Source: Portunus trituberculatus
Lineage: Eukaryota > Arthropoda > Malacostraca > Decapoda > Portunidae
Reading direction: 5' to 3'
Length of the DNA: 64,000 nucleotides
Assembly: GCF_017591435.1 (NCBI RefSeq)
Contig: NC_059292.1
Coordinates: forward strand, 24,783,543 to 24,847,542
Shown here: one piece after another, positions 12,690 to 24,467 of the stretch
Position numbering within the stretch: the first letter of the stretch is position 1
How the letters are laid out: each line of letters starts with the position of its first letter
Made by a program: the position numbers and the translations under genes
Notes under the pieces: generated by a model
Told to the model about the DNA's origin: nothing
Seen by the model: only the letters and a program-made list of their open reading frames with translations
The model's database searches: none

Positions 12690-14330
12690 CCCTTTCCATT
12701 AAGGCCTGATGGTACAACTAGGTAAATCGTGTATTTACTTAGTAGTATAATGTTCTGTCTCCATATCTATATTTATCCAACTTTTCTTTACATATGTGTA
12801 CATTCGTTGCTGTAATGACCTCGCTGAAGCCACTCCAAATATCCACAGTTCTATGTGGAAAATTAAATACTTTTTGATGTCCCTTGAACACAGACTCTTC
12901 CTAGTATTCTTTTGAGTGTGCTCTCATCAATCTAATTACATTTTCTGACAACAACATTAGGTCTTGCATGTCTACATTTTCAGTGCAGTTAGCTATTTTG
13001 TACATCGTTATTAGATCTCTGCTCTCTCTTCCATCTTGTAAAGTTGGCAATCTTACTTGCTTTATAGGTAAGGTCTTTCAGCTCTGAGACCATCTTTGTA
13101 GCTGTCCTGTGAATCCTTTCAAGCTTCCTGATATCTTTCTTCATGTGCTGAGACCACATCACTACTGCATATTTCAACCTGATTTTTATCATGATGGTTA
13201 TGAGCTTCATCATACTCTTATCCTTATAGTGAAATGCCACCCTAATGTTCATTAACATCCTGTACATCAAGCCAAATATCACACTTACATGTCTTTCTGG
13301 GGTCAGGGTATCTTGAATAACCACATCCAGGTTTTTCTCTTCCTTACTTTACATTATGAATTTCTTCCTCATTTTATACTACTTCTATCACACGGCATAC
13401 CTAAGCATTGAAATCCAATTTCCACCTAACTCCACTCATAAATCTTGTCAATATCTCTTTGCAACTTCATACAATCAACATGTCCATTTATTACTCTTAA
13501 AGATTTCGCATTGTCAGCAAACATTCATATAACTGCTCACATCCACTTGCATATCATAAATATATATATATCAGACATGATGGATGCTAATACTGACCTG
13601 TGTGGTATACCACTTGTCATCTTCAACTTGAACAGATATCTATGATTAGTTCTCATTTCTCAATCTTGTAAGTAGTCCCTCAACCAATATAGTAATGTTC
13701 CTCTCAATCCTCCTATATGGTTCATCTTCTACAAGAGTTTTATGTGGAACTTTACTGAATGCTTTTTTGATGGCTGAATATACTGTATCTACCCAGCTGT
13801 CTCTGCCTTGTACTTCATCTATTACTCTTGAATAGAAACTTAGCAGATTTGCACACATGATCTTCCTTTTTGTAAATCAAATTGGCAGTTTGTATAACTT
13901 CCTTTTCTAAATATTTCACCCACTTCGTAAATCACTATTTCACAGAGCTTGCCCACAACACTAGTTAGTGACACTGGTCTGTAATTAAGTGGCTCAGTCT
14001 TCTTTCCTCCTTTGTATATTAGTATTATATTTGCTCTTTCCACTCTCTTGGTACTCTCACCTCCATCAGTGAGCTATTAATTACATCTCAAATTGACTCC
14101 ACTTATTGTTCTCTACATTCCTTTAGTGTCACAGCTGACACTGTCAGGCTCCAGAACTCTCCTGAGAAACAACTTCTAACAATTTGCCAATTTTCTTAAT
14201 TTTGCAAAGATTGTTTAAGTGTGATTTAATCTCCCATTTTTGCATACTAAAGTCTTAGAAGTCATGCAGTTTTACTTTCAATGCCTCATGATCATATAGG
14301 TTTGTGGTACTTTGTCTGGGCTGTCCTTTG
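12690..14330 (-). mobile_element. Decayed LINE-1f copy (CR1/Jockey-group reverse transcriptase)
   Basis: Minus-strand fragments in order: about 14043-13840, PLNYRPVSLTSVVGKLCE; 13858-13646, NLLSFYSRVIDEVQGRDSW and KKAFSKVPHKTL; 13324-12989, LTPERHVSVIFGLMYRMLMN and KKDIRKLERIHRTATKMVSE. The 3' end reads CAACTAGGTAAATC... like the other copies, but here the tail is not (CA)n. Many stops and shifts make it the oldest-looking copy, and the FADD region is lost. Confidence 0.85.
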
Positions 14331-15899
14331 TGGGATTGGCAGCTTGAAATACAGGTAGATAGATAGATAGATGGTTAAAGTGATAAACTTTTAATGCCCT
14401 GATGTTTCACAACACCAGATTACTGTTATTGAAATAATTATCCCAATAAGTGCATCAGCACTAGTGATATTGTAGTATGTATAATATCAGCTATTTTCAT
14501 TGTTTTCTATAGAGATTTCCTTGTATTTGTTTTCTTTTGGATATGTTTCCAATTATTTCCTGTTTGGAGAAGTCTTCTTTTTCTATCTTGCTATTCTGCT
14601 AGTATAGAGTTACATTTAATTCCAAAGATAAACTTATTAATACATTATTAAACTTTCTGGTATCTTTTTCTATAAACTCAAGTTTATTCCTTGAAAAACC
14701 CACAAGATAGTGAACAATTTTAATAATCTTTTTAAAGTTTCCCATTTTCTGTAAAGGTATTTGAAACGATGATATCACTAGGTTATGGTTAAATGCTTGC
14801 AGATTTTCAGAGTGGAATTGTTGAATTCAATATTATTGCCTGAAAGAAAATTTGTGGACACATTAAAGTCATAAGTAATTTAAATTTCATCAATAAGTTC
14901 ATGAAGAACAGATTTTGGTTGTGGATATGAATTTAGAGAAATTTGAATTAAAGATTTTGAGAAATTATGCTTGCAGATTATTAAGTTCCCCCATCTATTG
15001 TTTGTGTGAGGGAACTTAAGATCAGTAATTATTGTGTCCCATTGATGAGTAGACTATGAAACAAGAAATGCTGGAATTAGCTACCTGTGAAACCATTTAC
15101 TTCAGCTCAGTATTGATGGATGTCAGTGTAAATATTAGTCATGATGCACTGTTGGTACAAAATATTTAACGTGTGCTTGATGGAGACACTCATCTTTCCC
15201 TGATAACCTGCTTGGAATAGATTAAGTAAAAGTGAAGAATATGACTGGCAAGTACCTACCAGTTGTTATAAATATTACAGCTGATATTGTGATGTTAGAT
15301 ATGTTGTCTCATGATCAAGAAATAGTCTTTGAGTCTGATATCTGGCATGGTTATTGACAACAGCATGGAGGTTGTGTGTCATCTAAAGCAAAGTAATAAA
15401 TGATAAGATTGCATAATGAGCCCTGGTGTCTACCTTGAGGGTATGTCTTCATTGACATGAGTGGAGATAGTATTTAGAGTTTCTCAAGGAATTTAAGTTA
15501 ATTGAGATGGATAAGTGTATGACTATATCTGTCTTATTTTGATGTGTGATACCGTCTCCAAGACATTTTTCGAAAGATTTTCATTTAATAAATTTTCCTT
15601 TATCATATTTAGATTTTAGGTGTACATTATGTAATTTGAAATTAATACTTCTCAGTTTTATAGTTGAAACATTTTTGAAAACCACAGCCATCCAGGAATG
15701 CAAAAACTGAGAAGACAAGCAAAAGCTTTGATGATTTGCTGTGGGGAGATCACAGTTGCTCAAGCACAGAGGGCATTTTTGAAGCATGGTGACCAGAAGG
15801 TGTACTGAAATCTTTTGAGCTATGGTGTAACTTATGGTATGTGATTGGAAGGCCACTGACAACTCTCGAATTCAGAAATTGAATATTTACTTATGACAA
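14331..15899. other. Intronic sequence, no gene seen
   Basis: AT-rich. The only simple repeat noted is (GATA)n at about 14355-14370. Open stretches in 15581-15862 (minus) have no recognisable family signature. Confidence 0.5.
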
Positions 15900-16170
15900 C
15901 TACTGCTGAATCACTGCATGGTTAACCATATCCAGGTCTACCCGAAACATAGTGTCGAGGATTTCCTCTTCTCCCACAACAGGTCTCAAAGCTTCCCTGA
16001 TGAGTTTGGGATTTATGTCATATGGAAACCTTAACATTCCTAAGTGCTCCACCACTTAGGCAGCTCTTCCTTGCTGTGCACAACTGGACTTATCCACAGT
16101 TATGCTTAGGTTGGTATCAATTATCATGCAACCTAGAAATACTTCACCTATAGTCTGACTGGGTTTAATT
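15900..16170 (-). pseudogene. Unidentified coding-like segment with one in-frame stop
   Basis: Read on the minus strand from about 16170, one frame is open for about 38 codons (IGEVFLGCMIIDTNLSITVD...), has one TAA, and continues open for about 51 codons (VVEHLGMLRFPYDIN, LIREALRPVVGEEEILDTMF, RVDLDMVNHAVIQQ) before TAG at 15900-15902. Composition looks like real protein: mixed hydrophobic and charged residues, no simple repeat. I do not recognise the family. It lies antisense in the large intron of the F-box gene. It may be part of an unlisted transposon or a pseudogene. Low to moderate confidence that it was ever coding. Confidence 0.4.
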
Positions 16171-16841
16171 TATGGCTGTGGTGGGGCGAGGGTAGCTCTA
16201 CAGTGCTGCCACGTTTCCAAAAATGTGAAATGGAAGTTATTGGTGTACAAGGCATCGCAAATACCATCAATTCAGATGTATAAAATTTTGACTTGTGTAT
16301 ATAGATAGCTGAATCAACAGTAACCATCATATGCATAAAAAAAACTATATAGTACCATACAAACATGGCAACATAATCAACAGTGTTGCTGATATCAACT
16401 ATAGTAACTTATAATGGTACTTAGCGTATGTTTAGGGTGTGTAATGATATCAGCGTTACAGATATAAGATAATAAGCATGGAAAAAAGAAATAATCTATT
16501 ATCCAAAGTAAAAAAAAAAATAAAAGTCTTGTGAGTGGCGGCAATACTGATGAACCCAGCCTGGCCAGGCCAAATAGCCTCACCTTGTAGTACCAGATGT
16601 TGCTATAATTATAAGATAAAATGCTCACATTTACTGGCTTTTACAGTAATTTCAAGGGTGAGGCATAATTGCATTCATAATTCGTAAGCCAAGCTAATGT
16701 GTAGTTTCTATTTTTACAAAATAGTAGGTATATGCCAATACCTAAGTGAAAAAAAAGCATTATTCACTTGACGGCAACTCTTCCACACCCAGCTGGTGGC
16801 CTTGACACATTGTGGTGGCGACGTGACTGACCTCGTGCCAC

Positions 16842-17055
<214 letters not shown>

Positions 17056-17225
17056 CACACAATTATAAATGACTTACTAAAAAATCAAAGGTAAGCAGAG
17101 AGAGAGAGAGAGAGAGAGAGATTAACAGAACAACAGTAGTGAAAACATGGCAACACTGTACAGAGACGCTCGCCCCCCCACGGCCGTAAATTAAGGGTGG
17201 TCAGACTATAGTAATTTTCATCACC

Positions 17226-17262
<37 letters not shown>

Positions 17263-17637
17263 GAACAAGGATAAGAGGATTCCAAGCTATCATTAGTATT
17301 GAATAAGAGATAATTGTAGATAAAGAAAGAAAACACATGGTTCAGTAGACGACACCAACTCTTGCTTCTGAAAGACAACAACTATTGCCTTAGCTTAGAA
17401 AGGTCAGGATTGGAGAAAGACTATGAAATTTAGATACATAACAGTAGATGTGAGCAAACCAAAGCTAATGTCAGTGCAATAGTTCCAAGGTATGGTGTTT
17501 GATCACATGTATGCAGTATGTGTGGATCCTACTTATTTCAGTCTGTAACTGCTTTTTCTTGTAATGTTTGCAGTTCAGTGACAATTTATGTTGCATATGC
17601 CAGGTTGACACTTACGACGGTACGACGTACCACCATA

Positions 17638-17674
17638 GTTAGACGCGTGAGACCTCAGGTCTCACGCGTCTAAC
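17638..17674. repeat. Perfect palindrome, 18-bp arms, 1-nt spacer
   Basis: GTTAGACGCGTGAGACCT, one C, then its exact reverse complement. It lies 35 bp inside the left terminus of the Harbinger-like element. Confidence 0.97.
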
Positions 17675-17989
17675 CACTAGTCGTACCAAGGTCTAACCAA
17701 GGTCTCGCCAAAATTGGTATGACGTCGTACGTCGTAACAGTTCGCACCAAGTTTTCTGAAATTTTAGAACATTTGGTGTGACCCCGTGCGATGGTAAGAC
17801 GTCTCGTCATGTCGTAACATAAAGTCATACTAGTCTCACGCGTCGTACCACAGGTCTCACGCATCTTGGCAAAAGTCCAACTAGTATTAGCAATTTTCAA
17901 TTTGGTTAGACTCATGCGACTTTTGCCAAGACGCGCGAGACCTGTGGTATGATGTGTGAGACCTGTGGTATGACGTGTGAGAGTTGTGG

Positions 17990-18196
17990 TAAGCCTATGG
18001 AATTCTCCCGGTGAAGCTCCGCCAGCAGATTGTCATAGTCGCCGAATACTTCTCTTCTTAAAACCCACTGCCGTGCCCACACCCATCTAGGACGTCTAGG
18101 AGGCGCTTGAGGAGGGGGTTCCAGGAGATAATTAATCACCATCACGGCAACAATTGCAAGCATGAGGCCAGCCAGGTAGTTGTTGTAGTCGTCCAT
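17990..18196 (-). pseudogene. PIF/Harbinger transposase N-terminal fragment
   Basis: The frame starts MDDYNNYLAGLMLAIVAVMV and continues with RRPRWVWARQWVLRREVFGD and YDNLLAELHREN. The pattern R-W-R-W--RR--FG-YDNLL-ELHRE is the conserved first segment of many arthropod Harbinger transposases. After it the frame runs into subterminal repeat sequence (SHVIPQVSHIIPQ), so the fragment ends there and the nuclease domain is gone. The methionine at 18196 is a plausible original start. Confidence 0.78.
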
Positions 18197-19264
18197 CTTC
18201 TTGGGAGGTCAGGAGGAATGTGATTTGCAAATTGCAGGACCCCTCCTTTTATACAGGAGCATGACACACCTCCGACCCCTCCGAGTTCTCTGAAACATTC
18301 CAACCAAAGTCGGTGAGGTCTTACTAGTCTCACCAACACGTACGACGTCTAACGCAGGTCTTACCAATGTTCTACCAGTCTTACCAGTCTAACCAATGTC
18401 GTACCATCAAAGTCTCACACGTCTTACCACAAGTCTTACCAAATCATACTAAGGTCGTACCAAGGTCTTACCATCGTACCAAAATTCATGCCACTTCTCG
18501 GGCTCCAACGGTTTTTCGCACCAAAATCGCACCAATTCCGTGCGACATGAGATCGTACCATGGTCATAAGTCGTAACGTCGTAAATGTCAACCTTGCTAT
18601 AGGGAACAATTAATATACATGGTACAGGAAAAGTTACCTATGTTTTAATGTAGTAGTGGGTCAAATATCCTTGGTTCCATTATCGCAGCTTCTAATAAAA
18701 TAAAAGGGAGTTAAGAGTTGGCAGGAATCTCTTGCTTGAAGTAAGTTTACAGAGAAAAAATTGAATTGAAACCTTGATAGATCAGGCAAGCAAAGAACAA
18801 CCTCTATTTTAACGTCTGGGGAACTATGAACAAAATTATTAATAACTGTTGCATTCCTCATGCAATTTCTTTCAGGTTCACTCTTTGGTTAACTCTGTTC
18901 TATATTTTATGCCTGATTGTCTTGACTATTTGACAGAGACATATAGAATGCCTTTGAACTATTTTTTCCCTTACATTACCTATCATTGTTTGTATATGTT
19001 ATTGTTGATAAGTGGTGTCATAATTCAGTGCTGGTGTTCTTACTTGCAAGACCTTTACAAATAGGGAACCTCCTTTTCAGGAAGTGCGTCGGTCTGAGTA
19101 CAGCAGTCACTACCAGAACTTGCACAGTGAGATACAGGAAGGTCTGGATGGCTGGCTTATCCATCGATGCCCCCTATATGTTGTTGGTTGTCCCTTTATC
19201 AATAATCGCCTTCATCCTGGGAGAAAGGGAGGTTTTTAGAATTTTATCTTATGTACACATTTGT

Positions 19265-19265
<1 letters not shown>

Positions 19266-19342
<77 letters not shown>

Positions 19343-19382
19343 CATATATGTGTGTGTGTGTGCAGAGAGAGAGAGAGAGAGA
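19266..19382. repeat. (TA)n-(TG)n-(GA)n compound microsatellite
   Basis: A TA tract of about 70 bp, then ACATACATATATG, TGTGTGTG and GAGAGA tracts in series. The following 300 bp (TTGACTTATGACC ... GGTTGTAAGTCAGTG) may be a small TIR MITE; the evidence is weak. Confidence 0.9.
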
Positions 19383-19710
19383 GTGAATGTATGTGTGCAT
19401 CTGGTTGTTGACTTATGACCACAGTCAGTTCAGACTAACAGTTTATAAGTCAACTTAGTTTCAAGTCACCATATACAATAATAACTGTGTTTATTATGAT
19501 TAGCCCACTCAGCACTTCTCTGTAGAATAAGTGACAATACAACAATATTGCAATGACTTTTAGTGACAGCATAAATGAAAAAGAAGTGTTTATTAAATCC
19601 ATTTGTTGCTATTAGCTGACCAACATCTAATTGTAGTCATGGTCATAAAGTCAGTCATCCATAAGTTGAATAGGTTGTAAGTCAGTGATGACCTGTATAT
19701 GCATGTATGT

Positions 19711-19711
<1 letters not shown>

Positions 19712-19750
<39 letters not shown>
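19712..19750. repeat. (CA)n microsatellite at LINE copy C 5' boundary
   Basis: About 39 bp of CA before the first recognisable LINE-1f ORF1 sequence. Confidence 0.9.
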
Positions 19751-19752
<2 letters not shown>

Positions 19753-20077
19753 CTCGAAAGAGGAATCAGACTTCACAGGGTTTCAAGGAATAATGGAGAA
19801 GAGCACTTATGTGAAGAAAATTCAGTTTAAAATTGAAAAACTGTTTGAAAAGTATGAGGGCCTGGAGTGACAATGTAAAGAGAGACTGTGCCGATATGAA
19901 GAAGGAAAATGCAGCACTGAAAGAGGAAGTTAAGCTAATTAAAGTGAATTGCGAAAATGTGGAGAATCTCTAGGAAAAGTGATGGAGAAGCAGGTGTATA
20001 TTTTAAAAAGATTGGATAAGTGTAGATATGGAGGTAAATTACAAAGTTGCCCAGGTCTGGAAAACAACTAGGTAAAT

Positions 20078-20112
<35 letters not shown>

Positions 20113-20389
20113 TGACAACACACACACACACACACATCATAGACAGAGAAGATTGCTGAGAAAGTGGTGAAGGTTATTAAATCAAATGAGACATTGGTGA
20201 GGGAAACTGTAGACAAAAGAGATGTGTGGTGATATTTGGTGTGGAGGAGGATAAGACACCGAGTAAAATGGAGAGAGAAAAACATAAAAAGGTGATAAAT
20301 AATATCATTAATGTGGTGCAGGAGGAGGAAAAGACCTAGTACAAGAAATAGAGGACTTCCATAGAATTGGAAAGTTCACAAGAGAAGGT

Positions 20390-20617
20390 ATGAGGCCAAT
20401 AAGAATCAAACTTAAGTCACAAAAGGATGTAGATGAATTGGTGGAGAAGTCATGGAGGCTAGCCCAGCAGGAAACAACAAGGAAGATTTGGTTGAGAAGA
20501 GATCTCGGTGAAAAGGAAAGAGAAATGTTAAATGAGTTGAGAAAGGAGGCTTTGAAAAAAATGAAGAGAGGACAGAAGAGGAGAAGAAAGAGTTTTTCTG
20601 GAGAATCTTGGATATGA
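20390..20617 (+). pseudogene. LINE-1f ORF1 fragment (RNA-binding-type domain), copy C
   Basis: A 75-codon segment with IRIKLKSQKDVDELVEKSWR and RKIWLRRDLGEKERE, ending in a Lys/Arg-rich tail (KKMKRGQKRRRKSF). The equivalent segment of copy A (24125-24376) has the same order: IT-LKSQ, a helix, I-VRR--P-EER, then a basic tail. This suggests the RNA-binding half of a LINE ORF1 protein. Upstream coding is broken. Confidence 0.65.
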
Positions 20618-20985
20618 GACTGAGGAAGTGGTTCATAACCCAGAAAAGTACAGCAAGAAAGGACTAAAGAAACTTACATATGAGCGGAATGTAATGTATT
20701 CCAACATAAATGGAGTGATATCGGGATTTTAGAACTCAACGATTACTTGAGGGACAAGAACCCAGATATTGTGGGTCTTACTGAAACAAAACTGAGAGAG
20801 GAGAAGACCTGATGATGGTTGGAGAAGGAAATATAATGTTTGGAAAAGAAATAGAGTAGGTAAGATGGGAGGAGGAGTGATGTTGCTGGTTAAAAAGATA
20901 TAAAGGTGGATCAAGTGAAAGAAGGTATGGGAAAGGCAGAAGTGCTAAAGATCAGAGCAGAAACTAATGAAGGAAAAAGAGGCAC

Positions 20986-21528
20986 TACATAGTGGTGTAC
21001 GTACCACCTAAGACAAATGCATGGTCAGTACAGGAATATGAAGAAATGATAAGTGATACAGGAACATGTCTGGAAGAAATGTTGGGTGGCTGTGAACGAA
21101 CTATAATGATGGGAGATTTTAATTGTAAAGAGGTGTGTTGGGAGGACTGGTCAATGGAAGGATCAGAGACAACATGGGGAAATACACTATTGACACTGGC
21201 AATGGAAAATGTGTTAACTCAGTGGGTCAAAGAAGATACTAGGTTTGGAGGAGAGGGAGCATCGTCAAGACTGGACTTGGTCTTTAGTACAGAGCCAATG
21301 GTCATTGAGGAGATGAGGGTGGAGTGCCCTTTAGCAAAGAGTGATCATGCAGTTTTGGAGTTCAAGGTGATAGATGAAGAGAAATCTAGAAGAAATGAAG
21401 AATATAAAGTGGGAAGATGGAATTATGCCAAGACAGATTTTGGAAACCTAAAGAAATTCTTTCAAGAGACAAATTGGATGAAATTCAAGAGTGCTAAGGA
21501 GCAAATGAAAAGTGGAAGGAATTTATAA
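20986..21528 (+). pseudogene. LINE-1f APE endonuclease, C-terminal two thirds (copy C)
   Basis: An open stretch of about 180 codons begins VYVPPKTNAWSVQEYEEM, then MMGDFNCKEVCWEDW (the GDFN motif of APE nucleases), SSRLDLVFST (the DLV/DYI position) and ECPLAKSDHAVLEFKV (the SDH catalytic motif). The N-terminal catalytic N and E region upstream (MYSNINGV... LTETKLREE) is present but broken by stops. In an intact element it nicks target DNA for reverse transcription. Confidence 0.85.
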
Positions 21529-21875
21529 AAATATACAAAGAAGGTGAGAAAAATTTGTACCAATAAGACAACATAGAGAAGTTGGAAAGCAGGACTGGTT
21601 TAACGATAGATGTGAAAAGGCTAGAACAAGAAAAGAGGATGCATGGAAGAGGTGGAGAAGGAAAAGACGGATTAAGCAGTGGGAAAGTTACAAAAGAGCA
21701 AGAAATGAATATGTGTTGATTAGAAGAGAAGAAAGAAAGAAACAAGAAAAGGATATAATTGATAAATGTAAAGACCAACCAAGGCTTTTTACAGACATGT
21801 GAACAACAACATCAAAAATAGAGAAAGTATTGAAAGTTTAGAAGTAAATGGAGTATGCAGTGAAGATCCCAGGAA

Positions 21876-23159
21876 ATGGCAGAGGCTATGAATGGATGCT
21901 TTCGGAAGGTATTCACAAAGGAGACTGCTTTTGACAAACCACTGGTAATGGAACAGAAAGGGATTATGAAGGAGTTTCAAGTAACTGTGGAGGAGATCAA
22001 GAATATGATGGGGAGTTTAGAAGTGAGAAAAGCTGTGGGACCTGATGGGGTATCAGGATGGATTTTAAGAGAATGCAGGAGCAACTGGCAGAAAAAGTTT
22101 GTGAAGTAATTGATGCCTCATTAAGGGAAGGTGTAGTGCCCCAAGACTGGAAAAGAGCTAACATTGTCCCAATCTATAAATCAGGTAACAAGAGAGACCC
22201 ATTGAACTATAGACCAGTGTCACTTACAAGTGTGGTAGCTAAGATGTGTGAGAGGGTGGTGAAGAATAGATGGACAGACTTCTTGGAGAAAAATGACATA
22301 CTTTGTGAGTGTCAATTTGGTTTTAGAAAAGGGCGTTCATGCACGACAAACCTGATATGTTACTATTCGAGGGTGATAGATGTAATACAGGAAAGAGATG
22401 GTTGGGCTGATGGAATATATCTGGATTTAAAAAAGGCCTTTGATAAGGTACCACACCGGAGACTGATCTGGAAACTTGAAATGGTAGGAGGAGTGCATGG
22501 CAGTTTACTAAAATGGATGGAAGACTTTTGGTAGGAAGAGAAATGAGAACAATAATTAAGGACAGACCATCAGAATGGGGCTTGGTGGAGAGTGGAGTTC
22601 CACAGGGATCAGTGTTGGCACCAGTAATGTTCGCGGTCTACATAAATGACATGGTGGATGGGGTGTCCAGTTATGTGAGCCTATTTGCAGACGATGCAAA
22701 ATTGTTAAGAAAAGTGAGATGTGACAAAGATTGCGAACTACTCCAGGAAGACTTGGACAGAATATGGAAATGGAGCTGTACATGGCAAATGGAGTTCAAC
22801 ACGACAAAATGCAAGAAAATAGAGTTTGGCAAGAGTGAAAGAAGAATCAGGAGTATGTACAAGATAGGAAATGAAGACATAAAACCAGTCATGAAGAAAA
22901 AGACCTTGGGGTGACAATTACCAATGACCTATCGCCAGAGAGACATATAAACAAAATAATTGGAGAAGTATTGAACTTATTGAGGAACATAAGAGTGGCG
23001 TTCGTATATTTAGATGAAGAAATGATGAAGAAAATAATTACTGCAATGATAAGACCGAGGCTTGAATATGCAACAATACAGTGGGCTCCGAACTTAAAGA
23101 AACACATAAGGAAACTAGAGAAAGTACAGAGGGCTGCAACAAAATGGTGCCTGACTTAA
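21876..23159 (+). pseudogene. LINE-1f reverse transcriptase (copy C), four frameshifted pieces
   Basis: Pieces at 21876-22109, 22058-22534, 22513-22914 and 22911-23159 overlap in different frames but form one RT in order: RKAVGPDGVSGWILRE, KRDPLNYRPVSLTSVVAKMC, FGFRKGRSCTTNLICYYSRV, IYLDLKKAFDKVPHRRL, GVPQGSVLAPVMFAVYINDM, VSLFADDAKLLRKV (the FADD active site), WQMEFNTTKCK, IRPRLEYATIQWAPNLKKHI. At least three shifts inactivate it. The motif set places it in the CR1/L2/Jockey group; the exact clade needs a tree. Confidence 0.88.
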
Positions 23160-23257
23160 GAGATTTGACTTATGAAGACAGACTGAAAAGAATGCAACTT
23201 CCGACCCTGGAAAACAGAAGAGAAAGGGAGACCTGATAGCAATATACAGAGTGATGA

Positions 23258-23809
23258 TTGGCATGGAAAAAATGGATAGGGAAGATCTGTGTATGTGGAA
23301 TGAAAGAATGTCGAGAGGGCATGGGAAAAACTAAAATGGCCACTTATAGGAGAGATGTGAAAAAATATAGCTTCCCTCATAGAAGGGTGGAAGCATGGAA
23401 TAGTTTAGACGTGGAAGTGGTCAACGCAAGGAATATTCATGATTTTAAGAAAAAGCTGGACATTAATAGATATGGAGACGGGGGGTGTTTTTTCCCAGGA
23501 CTGAGGGAGGTGAGTTTAGACAGAAAAATTGAGAATATGGAGAAAAGAATTGGAACAATAGTGGTAATAGAGGAAAAGTTGGATAGAGTCCTAAGAGAAA
23601 ATGAGGCCTTCCGTAAGGAAGTCATAATGCTTACCAGGGAAAATGCCAAGTTGTTGACACAAAAGCTGGAATTGGAAAGTAACAATGCGCTCCTGGGAAA
23701 ACAGTGTCAGGAATTAAATGTAAAAATAACCGAGATGGAAAGAAAACTAAAAGAAGGAGATGAGAATAGTAAACAAAGAGACACTAGGCTGGAGGAGGTG
23801 AAAAAATAA
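23258..23809 (+). pseudogene. In-frame fusion of copy C ORF2 C-terminus to copy A ORF1 coiled coil
   Basis: One open frame of 183 codons starts inside the C-terminal RT tail of copy C (DVKKYSFPHRRVEAWNSLDV, HDFKKKLDINRYGDGG). Across the copy junction it continues as an ORF1-type coiled coil (MEKRIGTIVVIEEKLDRVLR, ENAKLLTQKLELESNN, ITEMERKLKEGDENS). The heptad-rich part fits the oligomerising coil of a LINE ORF1 protein. The fusion is an accident of head-to-tail placement; no promoter evidence. Confidence 0.7.
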
Positions 23810-24467
23810 CAATGAAGAAGCGCATAACAGTTTTAGAGAAATAATTAACAACAAGAAAAAGAAAAGAGTGAGTTGGCCCAATGGGAGATTGTTAAAGTTT
23901 TACAGCAAGAGGAGACAATGGTGAGAAACATTGCAGAAAAGAAAAAGTGTGTGGTAGTGAGTGGATTAAAGGAAGATAATATAAGAAACTGGCAGGAGAG
24001 AAAAATTAAGGAGGAAGAGAAGATTAAGACCATGCTGAATAAGATCTTGGAAGAAGAAAATGCATTTGGAGAAGTTGAGGAATATATGAGATTGGGAAAG
24101 TATGAAGAATGAAAGTCTAGAGCCATGAAGATAACATTAAAATCCCAAGTAGCTGCTGAGCATGTATTGAGAAATGCATGGAAGCTGAAAAATTCTCAAG
24201 AGACAAACATGATTTATGTAAGAAGAAATATGCCTCAGGAGGAAAGGACTAAGATGAGAGAAACGGTGACAGAGGTGAAAAAGAGGAATGAGGCAAGAAC
24301 AGAAGAAGAGAAGAAGTTTTTTTGGAAAATAAGAAACGACAAAGTGTGGAAGTGGTGGACAAAAGAGAGGGAGTAAAAGACCAGACAAAGGAGCAGCTAA
24401 GGAAGAAAGACATGAGTATCATAATTATACTAACATAGACGGCTTCCTATCAAAAAGATTAGAGTGT

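Larger units (their letters stand above)
17603..18593 (-). mobile_element. PIF/Harbinger-like non-autonomous element with dense subterminal motifs
   Basis: GGTTGACACTTACGACG at the left is mirrored by CGTCGTAAATGTCAACC at the right. The outer 300-400 bp on both sides are filled with variants of GTCGTACCA, GGTCTTACC, TCTAACCA and GGTCTCACGCGTC in both orientations, as expected of transposase-binding arrays. The core carries a Harbinger transposase N-terminus on the minus strand. The exact target duplication could not be fixed. Confidence 0.8.
19760..23490 (+). mobile_element. LINE-1f copy C (CR1/Jockey-group), near full length, inactive
   Basis: ORF1 remnants span 19790-20617: a coiled-coil-like start with KKIQFKIEKLFEKYE, then RPIRIKLKSQKDVDELVEKS and IWLRRDLGEKEREML. 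ORF2 follows from about 20690: an endonuclease (MMGDFNCKEVCW, LAKSDHAVLEF), then the reverse transcriptase and the C-terminal KKYSFPHRRVEAWNSL motif. Several frameshifts and stops break both ORFs. A short LINE 3' fragment with its CA tail interrupts ORF1 near 20000-20136. The copy runs straight into copy A at about 23490 with no (CA)n tail. Confidence 0.88.

Noticed and set aside
15581..15862. A 93-codon minus-strand frame
   Set aside because: There is no recognisable motif, no neighbour support and no splice context. Length alone is not enough in AT-rich sequence.
18367..18576. A 69-codon frame (QSYQSNQCRTIKVSHVLPQV)
   Set aside because: It is the translation of subterminal GTCTTACCA-type repeats of the Harbinger-like element.
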